This document shows positions 35,010-48,365 of a DNA stretch of 64,000 nt, in pieces. The translations under genes and the position numbers were made by a program. The notes beneath the pieces are model-generated. The model was not told the origin of the DNA, did not search any database, and saw only the letters and a program-made list of their open reading frames with translations. Source of the stretch: Hyalella azteca (lineage: Eukaryota; Arthropoda; Malacostraca; Amphipoda; Hyalellidae); the NCBI RefSeq assembly GCF_000764305.2, contig NW_025933080.1, positions 1 to 64,000 of the forward strand, in the 5' to 3' direction. Position 1 is the stretch's first letter, and each line of letters begins with the position of its first letter.

Positions 35010-38000
35010 CTATGCTGCAAATACTCGCCATGGGTGTTTATTGAGATAACTTATAATTATCAATATATTATTAGCCGCGTTAGAGCATGATACGCTCTTC
35101 TTCGTAATTGAGGGAGTTTTACATGAAAGTTATGGGATGAAAGTCAATGTCCCTTAATTAAGTAAAAATTAAAAATTCATGCAACAAATAAATGATGTTG
35201 TGCATGTATATTTTTGTCTGGGCTGCTCAGATGTAGGTACCTACAGATGCTAGATAACAGCTCATACATAACTCCAACATCAGTACCTCAACATTATACA
35301 TGTTATACACTATGATGATCTATGATATTTGACATATACACTATGATGAATGCAGATCAGGAGACATCCAAATAATTCCCTGGGCAGATACAATATGGAA
35401 TTTTTTACAAGGCCAAATTTTTTCTGTAGTGGTTATTAATCTTTGTAAGAAATTTTGATGCAGTTCAACCAACAGTGAATACATGTCAATAAAAACGAGG
35501 GTACTCTCTCTTACAGTCAGTATACATACACTTTATGGTTTAGCAACATAATGCCTGACAAATTCTGCAAGATCCATGAATATGAAACAAGTATCACATA
35601 CACTACATAGACCAAAATAGATAACTAAAATAACTCTACTCACCTCTCCTGATGTTTCTGTACTTCCAGTTTCAGTTCGTCACTCATGATAGCCAGAAAA
35701 ACCTTACAGTTTTGAGTGACAGCAGTTAGAATGTGTCCCTTTTCAGTCTCCCTAACTAAAAATGACAATTCTTATGAGTTTTTCTTCAGAAGTGACAGCA
35801 GCCTAGATGCATTTGAACTGAAGTACAAACAGGAACATGTGCAAATAACCTGAACTATGTGAGCCTCCAATAAAAAAAAATAATAATAAGTCAGACAAAA
35901 CAGACAAAATTTTATTACAGAAGTAGTATATATTTACTAGAGAATATTGCCAATAGCAAACTATCAACAAACCAGAACCATCTAGACAATAGAAATGGCA
36001 TTAGAATATTTTCACAGTGTTTGCACAAAGCTAATTTAAATTTATTCAAATAATAGACTAATAGCTATATATTTATATATTTAATCAAGCAAATATGTTT
36101 AGTTATATACAGCATATCTATGATTTCTGTTTTATAAATCTATCTATACATGCCCATATTCCATCATCCCAAAATTAAACATGCAAGCCCAATCATCCTG
36201 AATGCCATCGTTCCATATAACATCATCTCAAATCAAGGCAATATATATAAGATCTGGCTAATTGAAGAATTTCCTGTTCCAAATAAAATTTAGCATGGAA
36301 CTTCTATTTAACCCCTCTTTTTTTATTTTAAATTGATCATCAATGTCTTAATCCAACTTCACCTCCAAACCGTCTTCTAATTTTTCACTGTTTCATCATG
36401 GAAAAAATGATACATATGCCCAGGTAACATATATATATTATAATCATTATGCTGACAGGTTGCCCAAAAAAGACATCACAATTCTTTAATTGATTATATG
36501 TTTCTCCACTTCAAATTAATGTATTTTACTTTTTTTATAGTTCTCAAAATGTACTTTTTTAAGAAGAATTTGTCAACATACTAACAAGTATTTAAACCTT
36601 CTCAGAGGTTGAGAAGGTTTTTGCTACACACTCTTTATACTTCCAACCCTAGGCTAGAAGACACAGACACTAACAACCAACTTTGATAAGCCAAAAACAG
36701 ATTACACTATTATAAACTTATGCTAACAGGGAAGGATTTAACAAAATGATGATCAAACCTCGGGCATTATCTATAATCTATCCTAATCAATGCAAAGTTT
36801 ATAACTTGGTGTCTGTCTGTCTGATATATGAATTTGTAATGGTGGTATTCGTGATACTGTACTTGAATACTCTTATACTCGTAAGAGTGAGCATAGGTCA
36901 TAGGACCCCAATTTATTGAAATTTCTTCATAACAACCAGAGAGGAAGTCCCTAGTTTACCTGCCTGTACAGTGACAAAAGTTGAAGTTATTCTGAAAATT
37001 CAGTTATTTTTTTTCTCTTCAAACTTGCCCTTGGAATGGAAACAAAGTATGATATTTTATCAACCATTTATTTATGAAATAAGTATATTTTATGTTATTA
37101 AGAAGTAATGACTGGCACAATTATGCTATTAAGCTTATTGCAAACAGCTCCAACAATAGATTTTATATTTTTATTGCATAAAATAAATAGCTAAAAGCTT
37201 ATGTAACAACTCTTGCCTACACTCTAAATCTACATTCAGAAAATGTAAGCAGTAAGCTAGATTATTATTATAATTGATTAAAATTTTCCTATCTAGATAC
37301 ACATTCTGAATTTCTGTTTGATGCTCATTTTATAATTTTTTTCAATTTTCTGTAAATTTCTGTTCACATAACGTCCTGACATGACATCCAAATGATCAAA
37401 ACATCATCCAACATATAACTTAGGTAGATGATCAAGAACTAAATTTTTACTTCCAAAAATCATATCCTGATAATCCTCAGAAGTTATGAGATTTTAGGTT
37501 TGTCTATGAGTATGTTCAGTTCAATCAACTCAACTACATTACGCAATACAATTACCTTGGGAAAAAAGTTTGAAGTTGCGACTGATAGTTGTGGAGTAAA
37601 TATGGACCACAAACGAAGCCAGCAGAAAAGACTGCGAGAGACAATTTCTTGTACACGATCATGGATGGGTTGTTTAATTTGGAAACAAGCCTGAGCTGAT
37701 ACAGTAATTTGAGTAAATGATTTATAACTTCGTTATGAAATCGTGAAGAGAAATGTTCAATTTCAAAGGTTACGTAAGTTTTCAATCACCGAAAACAGGA
37801 GTGCTTAGCAAAAATTAACAACAGGAGTGCTTAGCAACATGCATGTAAATTTCTTTAACGATGTGACAATATTAGATTAGCAATAGTCAATTACGATAAA
37901 TTTCAGTTGAGAAGCGTGCTTGCTTGAAAAGTTGCGACTACGCAAACTCGCACATGCTACCACTTACGTCGTCGAGTTGCGACTGAATGATTCTGAATCA

Positions 38001-38258
38001 AAACTCCAGAAAAATACCGAACGCGGATGACATTGCGATTTGGAGTTACGGTCAAAAATTGCGCAAGCTTCGCTCTGCATGATTTTCATGTCCCGTGAAG
38101 CATGGAAAACAATATGATTTAAGCATTTATAATCGTAGCTAATTGCATCATTGCATGCACTCTTCTAGCTTCAACTATAATATCGTCTCTACCTGACCTC
38201 ATTACCCTCTTTTCCTACTAACAATAACAATTATGTCACTCGTGGCAGCTAGACAATA
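35010..38258. other. Long non-coding stretch
   Basis: About 3.2 kb without a recognised gene. Small ORFs (for example 37500-37694) have no familiar motifs. CTCAGAGGTTGAGAAGG near 36600 forms a short hairpin. Confidence 0.4.
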
Positions 38259-38260
38259 TA

Positions 38261-40071
38261 CAGGGTCCGCCATATTTATAGCAATGCAAGTTTTTTTTAT
38301 ATTTCTATGTTATTCAATGAAACAAAAAGATGCATTGTTTTTTATTGGAAGAATTAATAGCCAAGAATTACCTAAATTATTCTCAGATATATTTATTCAA
38401 TATGACCACCCTTATTTTTAATGACGGCCTCCAATCTACGCGGGAAAGCTTCACAGGAAACACGCAGCATTTCTTGAGGTATCAAGTCCCATTTTCGTGT
38501 CGCGTTAGACTTTAAACTATCCAAAGAATCATGAGGTGCTCTGCAGACCGTACTCTCTAATATAGCCCACACAGAAAAGTCGAGAAGATTCAAATCAGGG
38601 CTTCTTGAGGTTCATTCATTTTTGCTAATGAACGCTGGGGTGTGACCCCTGAATCCAGTTTTGGGTTATGTTTGAGCCATGTGATGAGGCAGAGTCTTGT
38701 TGAAAACTCCATGGTGAGCCGTTGAAGTGTTTACGGGCCCAAGATAACAACACAGCTTCCAAAATGTCCGAAATGTATCGCTTTCATTCAGTTTCACTCC
38801 TGAGGCGACAAAAACGAGTGGGAACCTCCCAGTGGCGGTTACCGCATCCCAAACCATCACGGACGTGGGATTTTGACGTCGTGTTGCTGTTCTGCTTGCC
38901 ACAGATCCATACCGACTCCAAACTCTTTAATTTTAACGGTTAACTCTTCGTTCAAAGTCAATTTTTTCTCGTCACTGAATGAGTGATGAGAGTGAGTGAC
39001 ACACAGAGTGATGTCGAATTCGACAACGGAAAAGGATTTAGGAGTTATTGCCAATGAGTGAAATTTTCTAAGCATATTGAAGGTCAAGGTAATAAAGCCA
39101 ATAAACGACTTGGATTGATCAGACGCTCTTTCGAGTTCCTAGATGCAGAAACGATGAAGCAGTTGTTTGTTGCTGTCGTGCCCCCAAACCTAGAGTTTGG
39201 GAACGTCGTGTGGTCACCGAAATTTGAAAAGGATAAAATTTAGTAGAGAGTGTTCAAAGACGCGCAACAAGGATAGTTCCGGGCTTGAAAGGCAAGTCCT
39301 ATGAGGAAAGATTGAAGATTATGAAGCTTCCAAGCCTCCGTTATCGACGTCAAATAAGTCCAGCAGCTATCTCAATCAATCGTCAGCTATGGAAAGATCG
39401 GGTTCCAAAGGCCGGATCCCTTGTGAATCAAGTCACGTAAAGTTCAAGAATCGGCAACAGGCCATGGGCCTATTTCTTCAACGCCGACACTTCTATTCTA
39501 TTCTATTTTAATACCAAGTTGGGCAGCGTGCCATCCTCAATGTGATCCTGAATGTGCTGGCATCTTTCGAGCCTCATTCGTTCATGACGCACTGTTAAAT
39601 CATGCCTTGTTTGCATCTTGTACGGGGAAGTTTTGAGGTCATCTTTGAGGACTCTACGCATTGATGTCTGACTGACTCCTGCTTTTGCAGCTAATTTTGA
39701 GGGTTTCTCCTTAACTTCTCCCTCGTTTTTTTGGCCAATTGTTTTGTTCGGACACTTCGTTTCTTTCCTTGACCAGGATGAATGCATGTTTCACCAATTT
39801 CCTTGAATTTTACCACCTTCCACACAGTTTTACGACGAATTTGGAGATATTTTGCAATCACTGAATTACTATCGCCCTTTTAATGAAGGGTTACAGTTGC
39901 ATTTCTATCTACTGCCATTAGTAATAGTAAATTTAGACACCTTAGACTTCTGCAATGTAAAATAGATGAATTAATAGGTGATATTAAGCTTCATTATAAA
40001 GGAAAAGTCTCCTAGAAACCAATTTATTTTTATATAGCAAACATCAATTAACATAATTATGGCGGACCCTG
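38261..40071 (-). mobile_element. mariner transposon, broken, with a nested retroelement
   Basis: Ends are inverted (CAGGGTCCGCCATA ... TATGGCGGACCCTG) and flanked by TA on both sides (38259-38260, 40072-40073), the mariner target-site duplication. On the - strand the transposase is read in pieces: N-terminal HTH region at 39787-39520 (SKLAAKAGVSQTSMRRVLKD), FSDEKK near 38975, SVMVWDAV near 38860, and LLDFSVWAILESTV to KGGHIE at 38590-38396. Frameshifts and the retroelement at about 38985-39508 inactivate it. Without the insert it is about 1.29 kb, the normal mariner size. Confidence 0.93.
38985..39510 (+). mobile_element. 5'-truncated CR1-like retroelement inside the mariner
   Basis: Reads KANKRLGLIRRSFEFLDAET, then LFVAVVPPNLEFGNVVWSPK, then after frameshifts VPGLKGKSYEERLKIMKLPS. 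It ends with the same 3' tail as 26040-26260 (GGCAACAGGCCATGGGCC ... ATTCTATTCTATT). It is the thumb and C-terminus of a non-LTR reverse transcriptase, too broken to be active. Confidence 0.9.
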
Positions 40072-40073
40072 TA

Positions 40074-41200
40074 AAGACCTCACTTATGAAGTGTTTTTTC
40101 AAGGTCATCAGGCCTTAAATCCATCGAAATTCGAGTAAAAGTTCCTATATTAAACAGAACGTGTGGGAATTATTTATAGTTTATAAATACACTTGCAGAA
40201 AAGTCATGCACTGCGGCATATTGCAGGAAAATTTATAGGCAAGAATCTTAGATCCAGCTAAAGGATCTTGATGCAATTTAATCCCTTGCGACCGCTTATG
40301 AAATTATTTGTTAGACGAGAATTTCTCCAACAACGTTGAACCCTTCAAAGAGTAGTGACATATGATCTGGATGCAAATTACTGGCTTCAATTTTTAATTG
40401 AGAAATATTTTATTGCGATTTTAACAATTATATACTCGAATATTTCGATAATGCGATGCAACACAATGATCCATACTAGGACCTCTTCTCCATTCTTTCT
40501 CATTCAACCCATTCGGGGTGTAAACAAACATTTGAAGGATGCCGACGTGTCAGCGAAGACATTGAGCATAGCAAATTTGTACGTACGTGTTCTGCCTTTG
40601 AATTTTTGTTTAAGTATTTTTTTATATACTTGTGTATTTGCAGAAAATTATTTACTGAATTTGTTATGTATCCTCTACATTTGTGAGTTACGTAGTTGGG
40701 ATAAATTATGATTTAATAAATATGTCATTGTGAATTCGTGCAGCCTTGCAGGATATTTTGATGGGAGCCAGGGAGAGTGATACTGATACTAAACCGCAAA
40801 AGTTAAAAATTTCCTAAAATGACACCTTTGCAAACTACAATATTTTTATCAAAGGAAAATACATGACTTTGCAGGCACTAAATTTCATACTTAGCAGAAT
40901 GATGTGATATTCATATTGAATTCATCATATTGGTGAATGGTGATCAATGGTTACTCGTTACTGGTTACAGTTCAGCATAGTTTTAAACTCAAACCAGAGA
41001 GTTTTTTAGACTCTTTCTCACATTTATATTGAGTCCTATAAGTTATAATAAGTATACCATCAAAGTATCATGGATACCAGCAATATCATACAACAGAAAT
41101 AGGTTTAAATCTTGAGTAGATGAAATTAAAAATGAACTGTTTCTAAAAAATTTGTGGTTTAACAAATTATCACTAATAATATGCAGTTTAGTGTACCAAG
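40074..41200. other. Non-coding stretch
   Basis: AT-rich. The open frame at 40355-40711 has no recognisable motif. No other signal. Confidence 0.4.
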
Positions 41201-41204
41201 ATTA

Positions 41205-41420
41205 GAGCAATAAGAGCATCGAGATGCAGGTTTGATCCCAGCTCTGTGCGCAAGCTTCTGGTCAGAATTGGCAAGAAGGTCAGGCAGTTAAGCCCAGCAA
41301 AATTGGAAGAGTGAATTGTTTGTCCAAGATCTCAACAAGCTGCAAATATTGTGCAATGTTGACTTGTTGAGAATTGGCAACTGGCCTACAGCCTAATAAA
41401 TGTTGAAACAACTATTATTA
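41205..41420 (+). repeat. tRNA-like SINE with ATT-repeat tail
   Basis: CAGGTTTGATCCCAGCTC is a good B box and ATTAGAGCAATAAGAGCAT a weak A box. The element ends CCTAATAAATGTTGAAACAA followed by ATTATTATTAATATT, a simple-repeat tail typical of LINE-mobilised SINEs. Confidence 0.65.
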
Positions 41421-41924
41421 TTAATATTACATCTGCAATTTTTAAAAATGAGTAGAATTTGTCTAATCCTGGATTCCTGGTTGTGGTTAAGTGCCTCAAA
41501 GATTTGAGTTAGGTAAAGTCTAAAGAAAAATGTTCCTGTTGCTGTTGGTAATTCTATGGTAAAATTAGATGAGAGATTTGGCATAATACGTATGTATGCA
41601 TGGAATGACAAATTAGATCACAGTTTGCCAAATGACAGAGATGAGTTTGTAGCTCAATAATGGCTTTTAAAGGCCTAGAAAAACAATTCATGGCTCAATA
41701 AAAAAATAGGTTTATGACTTCATAAATTCATGGCTCTTAAATCCAAATCTATCTAATCCCACTTTGGAGATGGAGAGTTGATCACTAGATTTTTCCTTGC
41801 TAGGCATAGAGCTTTCATGCCTCTTTTGGAGCCACAAGAATCCTGTTAGATGACTTGTCCACCCTTAAACTAACTTCAAGCTAAGTTTGATTAAGTAGAA
41901 TTTTTTTCTTTTTGCAGGATCAAA

Positions 41925-44890
41925 ATGACGAGCCCAAATAGCAGCGATAAGACCATGAAGCTTGTGAGCCTGGTGACACTCACAGTACAAAATGCGGCTG
42001 TTGCTCTTAGCATGCGTTATTCCAGAACTCGAAATGGTGACATGTTTATTGCATCCACAGGTAAGCAATATATATGTGACTCGACTACAGAACTAAAAAT
42101 GGTGATATGTTTATTGCATCCACAGGTAAGCAATGTATATGCAACTCAACTACAGAACTCAAAATGGCAACATGTTTATTGCATCCACAGATAAGCAATA
42201 TGGTATATATGTGACTCAACTACAAAATTTTGTGCATCCTTCCTAAATCCTAAATGTTACCTAAATATTATATTTTCATAATACCATTAAGCTTTGAATT
42301 GCCAATGAATAGATAGTTGTAGAAAGGTTTCATCAAAAAATTGTATCCAAATGAACCTTCTGAATATCAATGTAGCTTCTGAGTCAAACTTCATTTTTGT
42401 TTGATTTGCATGCTCATATTTTTATAGATTTCAGCCAATTCAAGTTCTCCAACCATATCTAATTTTCTATGCATTTACAACATACAACTTTATTATATTT
42501 TTTTACCATTATGATTATTCTTGAACATGAAGGCAAATTAAACATTTTCAAGCTGTTATTGTGAGGATTTGTCTCATGGTTTATATATATGTTCATGCAT
42601 TTTCCAGCTGTGCTGATGGCAGAAGTTGTCAAGCTCATTGCTTCCTTGTATCTGTCTATAAGAAGTGAGGCTTCTCTACCAGTAAGTGATCATTTAATGT
42701 GCATATAAGTCTTGCATTTGATTGTACTTTGAAGTAAAAAAATTTATGCTTATATCTAGGTATAAGTATCTCATTCCTATACACATTTACTATAGAAGCT
42801 CAAATTTATAATGAATTAAATGATTTTTTTTTTATTTTTTATTGTTGGTCATTATGAAGCTTATCTCATTTTTGACTGTATGATGAATTAATAATTTTTT
42901 TATTCCCCAGGCTGGGATCATGTCGGTATATGTGCATGTTTGGAAGAACAAAGTTGACACTCTCAAAGTCAGCCTACCAGCCTTTATATATCTCATTCAA
43001 AACAATCTTCTCTATGTGTCAGCTTCCAACTTGGATGCAGCAACATATCAGGTAAATAAATAGTAAATTATTATAAATTTTTGTTTATGCTCAAAATTTT
43101 GAAGTGAATGTGTAGTAGGTAGTGAATCAAAAGTGGCTCCTGATTCTCTACTTGCATATAATTCATTTCAGAGTTTGTACTACTTTGGAATTGTCATATC
43201 ATGTGCTTAGGAATTATTTATTTCAACTGATATTATTGTAAATACATTACAGGTGATTTACTTCATGTTCAATCTGACTATATATACATGTTATGACTTC
43301 TTAACAACTTAAAGGTTAATTCAAAGAGCTAATTAATCATAAATTTGTGTCACTGTATTCTTTAAGTTGTGCAACAAAAATCTGATAACATTATCGTTCT
43401 TCTGGTCATAACAACATCATCTAACTCAACCAATGCAGCCATGCCATCTATGTTAATGCATTTAGTTTAGATTCGTTCTATTTGCAGCAACATTCCATGT
43501 ATATGTATATGTGGAGATGATTTGAAAATAAGTAACCACTTTATTCAAGGTAACTTTCCTGCCTGAATACATAGAATGAGCATCTAGTGGTACTCCATTA
43601 GACATTGCCTCAGACTAGCAAAACATAACTACATAACTACTGACAACGCCAATCAATTGCAGGTGACTAACCAAGTGATCGTGCCAATGATTATACTAAT
43701 GTGTGCTAATCAATTGCAGGTGACTTACCAAATGATTGTGCCAATGATTGTACTAATGTGTGATAATCAATTACAGGTGACTTACCAAATGATTGTGCCA
43801 GTGATTGTACTAATAACTAATGAGTGCTAATCAATTGCAGGTTACTTACCAAATGATGGTACTAATGTGTGCTAATCAATCGCAGGTGACTTACCAAATG
43901 ATTGTGCCAATGATTGTACTAATGTGTGATAATCAATTGCAGGTGACTTACCAAATGATTGTACTAATGTGTGCTAATCAATTGCAGGTGACTTACCAAA
44001 TGATTGTGCCAGTGATTGTACTAATAACTAATGTGTGATAATCAATTGCAGGTGACGTACCAGTTGAAGATTCTGACGACGGCGATGTTCGCGGTGCTGA
44101 TGCTGGGGCGCAGCCTGCACAAGCTACAGTGGGTGGCGCTCGTGCTGCTCTGCATCGGCGTTGCTCTCGTTCAGCTCGCTGCAAGTCTGTAACAATTATC
44201 ATCTAATTATATATATCTTCATTGATAACAACAATTGATGATATAATTTCGAACCATTGAATATTAGAGGCAATCAAAGTCATTTGTTTACAACCAAGAA
44301 TGCATGAATTAACAAAACCAATTAATTCTAAACCTCAATAACCTTCATGATTCTCTCCTACAGCCACCGTAGCCGTTGTCGGGTCTGTGGAGCAGAACAA
44401 GCTGCTGGGCGTGGGGGCTGCGATAGGCGCCTGCTTCTGCTCAGGCTTTGCTGGCATTTACTTCGAGAAGATCTTGAAGGGCTCCGATGTTTCCATTTGG
44501 ATGAGGAACGTCCAGCTTTCACTGGCTTCCATGCCGCTTGGTCTACTCACGTGCCTCGCCACCGACTGGACAGAGATCAAAAACAAGGGCTTCTTCTTTG
44601 GCTACGACGCCTACGTGTGGTACTTGGTGGTTCTCAACGCCACGGGAGGACTTCTTGTTGCCATGGTCGTCAAGTACGCCGATAACATCCTCAAGAACTT
44701 TGCCACGTCTCTCGCCATCGTCCTTTCCATGCTCGTGTCCATAATGTTCCTGGGCTTCTCAATAAACTTCCAGTATATTGTGGGCACCGTCTTTGTCATC
44801 GGGTCTATTTTCCTGTACAGCTACCAGCCTCCTAAAAAGCCTACAGTCGCCACCATACCGCCTGATGGTATAGTCATGTTTAAAGTTTAG
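41925..44890 (+). CDS. Ugalt: UDP-galactose/UDP-sugar transporter, SLC35A2 (Ugalt) type
   Basis: Golgi membrane nucleotide-sugar antiporter that brings UDP-galactose (and in insects UDP-GalNAc) into the lumen for glycosylation. Five exons join in phase to 337 codons including the stop (336 aa, a normal family length): 41925-42060, 42608-42681, 42911-43051, 44052-44184, 44364-44890. Conserved blocks: [130 protein letters not shown]. About eight to ten membrane spans. The exon 4 donor is GTCTGTAA, weaker than the rest but the only one that keeps frame. A CAG before GATCAAAATG (41915-41917) implies an upstream 5'UTR exon. SLC35A3 is an alternative name; the [13 protein letters not shown] pattern fits Ugalt best. 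Confidence 0.95.
43651..44051 (+). repeat. Array of seven copies of the Ugalt exon 4 splice acceptor
   Basis: Seven tandem units (starts 43651, 43708, 43765, 43829, 43874, 43931, 43976), 45, 57 or 64 bases long, precede the true acceptor, whose matching unit starts at 44040. Each begins AATCAATTGCAG followed by GTGACTTACCAAATGATT, mirroring the real junction (GCAG then GTGACGTACCAG). The units therefore contain both an acceptor and codons for VTYQ. Most also contain ACTAAT, a branch-point-like string. Confidence 0.92.
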
Positions 44891-47800
44891 GCTCTTTAAG
44901 GTATAATCAGGACTTATTTTCAATAATATTTTCATATCAGAAATAATATTGGTGCAATGCTGCAATGACTTCATATGAATCTGTTTTTACCCGAGGTATT
45001 AAATAATTAGGGCTTAGAAGTAACTACTGTAAACTTCCTTATTTTCATTTTTTAAGAATAATGTTGCTTTATATCAGATATTTAGTATATATTACATCTC
45101 AAAATTGAAAAAATGCAAAACTATATGTATTGTAGGTTACCTTGGGCCGCTTAGCTGGCTTAGACTTGCCAAATTGTTTTAAAAATTTTATGATATTGTC
45201 ACATTCGCTGATATTAATCGAAATGTTGTACTTAAATTCATTTTAATTTTTATTCGCTGTTTATAGAAATGTTCAACTGACTGCTCCTATTTGTGGTGCA
45301 ATCATTACCTTACTGAACAACTGTTTTTCTCTTTATTTATTGACTAACAACTCCTTCTCTTCTCTGTTGTTGATTCTAAACCAGCGTGACATTTTTTATT
45401 ATTTTTTTTTTTTTTTGGCTTATTTCTTTGCATTCATTTTTTTTTTTTTTCAAATTTTTTTTATGATTGATGTGTTCATTATTAATTGTTAATGAATTTT
45501 ATGTTCATGTAATTAATTGCTTGTGTGTTCTACTTTAATCAGTTTTGGTTGTTATGCTTGCAGTTATTTTGCAACAACCTACAAATGCATCTTTTTATCA
45601 AGCAATATACCAATGCATCATATTATCGAACAATATATGCATCATTCTCTCGTATCTCTTCACTCCTCTCTATTTCAAAAACTAATGTAACGCATAGATA
45701 GATACAAGGTATACAACTTTTTTTAATTTTTATCGAAATGTTTTTGATTTCTGGCCAGTTATGTTGTTTGCCTGACGTGCATGGTAAGCTGAATTTGCTC
45801 AGGCTAAGGCTTGCAATCTGTGTCAACATTCCTACACATCAGCGGCCCATGGCCGTTTATCTTGTGTTGTCTTGGCCTCTTCTGCAAATAGTTGTGTTCT
45901 TTGGTAGCAAGGGAGTCTGGCTGAACGATGCTGTCTGTCACTACTTAATTCTGTTGTTCATTTGCTAGGTACCGCTAGTGAAGAGCAAGTTGCTACGTGT
46001 TCATCTAGGTGTTCATGCAAGCTGGTTAGTGACATCATTCCTTGTAGAATTAGGAGCCTTCATCCAAGCTGTGATAATATGCACTCTTGTAAATGTATTT
46101 GGAAAAAAGAGTTCCGTCATTGTAGTAAGCAAAATTTCTAGTTGTCAATAATGAAAATTTGCATCTTACGTGAAAATAATTTATAATGCACCTTGAAAAC
46201 GATATCGGTAAGGTAAAACTTAATTTTTTGATGGTTGATTGATAAAAAAAATATTTACATAGTGAAGGTACGATTATGCAAATCTATAATATATTTGCGT
46301 CACGTACGGTATACCGGTACGGTACGGTATACCGGTTGTGTGATCCCAACAGTTGGGATCGCAGGTGCCAACAAATTGTGTATTAAATATCAGAAAATCG
46401 TTGCATCCTCACTGTCCGGGTTCCATTAAAGATAAATTGAGACGCTCCTAATAATAAGTTGATCTTGAATATCGCGGCCGGAAGGGTCATTATAGCGCGT
46501 GAAGTTCCTCAAGAACTTTAATGACGCGCAACTATGAATTGATTGGTTATGTGAATCTTCCAAAAAGAATAAAACGCACAATTAGGTTCAAACTCGAAGC
46601 TTCTTTATATTAAGGTTGGGTGCTGTTTCGGCAGTTGGTTTAATTTTAAGAGAATTATTTTGTAAGTGTGATCAAGTCTGCCCATGCATGGTGCTTTTCC
46701 AATTTTCTTGAGAGGGCTGATTGACGGGCTGAATTGAGAGGGCTGAATTTATTGCGTTTTTGACGTTCTAAGAATTAACTTTAAGTTTATTTTCCGTTCC
46801 CTGACCGTAGCGGTTGTTTGTAGTATGATATGAATTTAATTACAAGTAGCTGACTAAGAAGGCGAATGTTCGAATGTTGAATTGACGCATGTTCGTTCCA
46901 AGTTACAGTTGGCGTCAATTGTCCCTCCCGAGATTGATTTTGTCCCCTAAAATGATTCACATTAAAGATATTTTTTTCTTATAAAGTGTAAACCAGCGTG
47001 TGGAAGCTAATATCCCAGATTTACTTTGATGTATCGCTACAGAGCTTCCCTACGGCCGTTCGATCGGATCCTTTGGAGTTGGTTTCGACTTCAACGGATA
47101 TATAAGCCTATTTATCGTTACTGTTTTGAATGGAATATAAGTTAGTTAGTTATGAGCAACGAAGTATTTAAATAACAATTTAAGTATTTGAGAGGAATTA
47201 TTAACTTTTAATGGAGTATGTCTGTGTCGATCTGTAGTTCAGATCAGGTTTTACGCAAGCCGTTACATATGATTCTTATTAAGACAATATTCTTTCTGGA
47301 ATTTGAACGCCCGTTGTTCCTCATTGTTGTCTGCGTACGTCAGTTAATTATTATTTTAATTTATAGGAAACAATCGTCTTATCTATAACTGGCTAAATGT
47401 TTAGTCGTGAGAAGCCGTATCGTCATTTTTTGTTCTATTTCACTTCAAATACTTTGAAGATTTATTGAACAAGTACTATTAAATTTATTTATTGTTATCT
47501 GTGAAGAATTTCAACGAACTCCCGGATTATACATGTATGATTGACCGTATCTGCTAGTCTCGTTTCTATATCAATCCTTTCGTCATTTCAACGAATTTGT
47601 TTTAACGCATCTTATCTGAAAAGTCGATGGTTCATATATTCAGTTTAAAATTTTTGAATTCTGACAACGGGTTCAGTTGAGAACGATCGTGACGTTCGAA
47701 ATCATAATTTTTGTTAGCATATTTTTTCGTACAATTGGCACTAGAAAAGTACAATTGGCACTAGGACGTCTATTCATTTGTTTTAATTACTTGTTATTAA

Positions 47801-48180
47801 CTTGGCCGTGCATATGGCATGTTTCGTCCATTAGACTTTAAGAGTGCAGAGGCTGTAGAGTGTTTGCGTCTTGACTATTATTTAAATTATTTGCAGTTTA
47901 ACAATCGCGTGATATTGTTCGTGTTGTGTGGGCTTTCGGACAAACTTAATTCTTGTATATATTGCTTTGCTAAGTAAACAGTGACTTCCAATGCCTTTGC
48001 TTTATTAACCTTCTTCTGCAAACTTTTACTATCAGTGTGATAACATCACGAGGAACATGTGAATGGACACGGTTAATTGGGATACATTTACAAGGCTTAA
48101 CGAACTGGTAAACTGTGGAACACAAATGTTTTACAGATTCTGTAAAATGGTGAACACTAGCAGGCAATAATAATGCAGAA
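44891..48180. other. Ugalt 3' flank and intergenic DNA
   Basis: No recognised gene. Long T runs lie at 45400-45465. A hydrophobic open frame at 45738-45968 has no familiar motif and poor support. A palindromic cluster lies at 46296-46362. Confidence 0.4.
46296..46362. repeat. Nested palindromes
   Basis: ACGGTATACCGGTACGG and its repeat make overlapping perfect palindromes (CGGTATACCG, ACCGGT). They are followed by GATCCCAACAGTTGGGATC, an 8-bp stem hairpin. The function is unknown. Confidence 0.7.
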
Positions 48181-48204
48181 CATTCTTGCTTACTTTGATG
48201 ATCC

Positions 48205-48365
48205 TCTTAAACGGTGGAATATTGCTGACCTTAACGACCACATAAACTGTGGCATATTGCTGACTTTAACGACCACATAAACTGTGGCATCTTGCTGACC
48301 TTAACGACCACATAAACGGTGCCATCTTGCTGACCTTAACGATTCCAAAGACAGTGGCATATTTA
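48205..48365. repeat. Four tandem copies of a ~39-bp unit
   Basis: Unit: TTAACGACCACATAAACTGT followed by GGCATATTGCTGACC. No ORF and no known family. Confidence 0.85.

Noticed and set aside
43820..44038. Repeated [13 protein letters not shown] open frame as a membrane peptide
   Set aside because: It arises from the duplicated intron-exon junction of Ugalt; no independent start signal.
45738..46125. Hydrophobic protein-coding exon(s) after Ugalt
   Set aside because: No recognisable family and a stop between the two open segments; chance translation of T-rich DNA is as likely.
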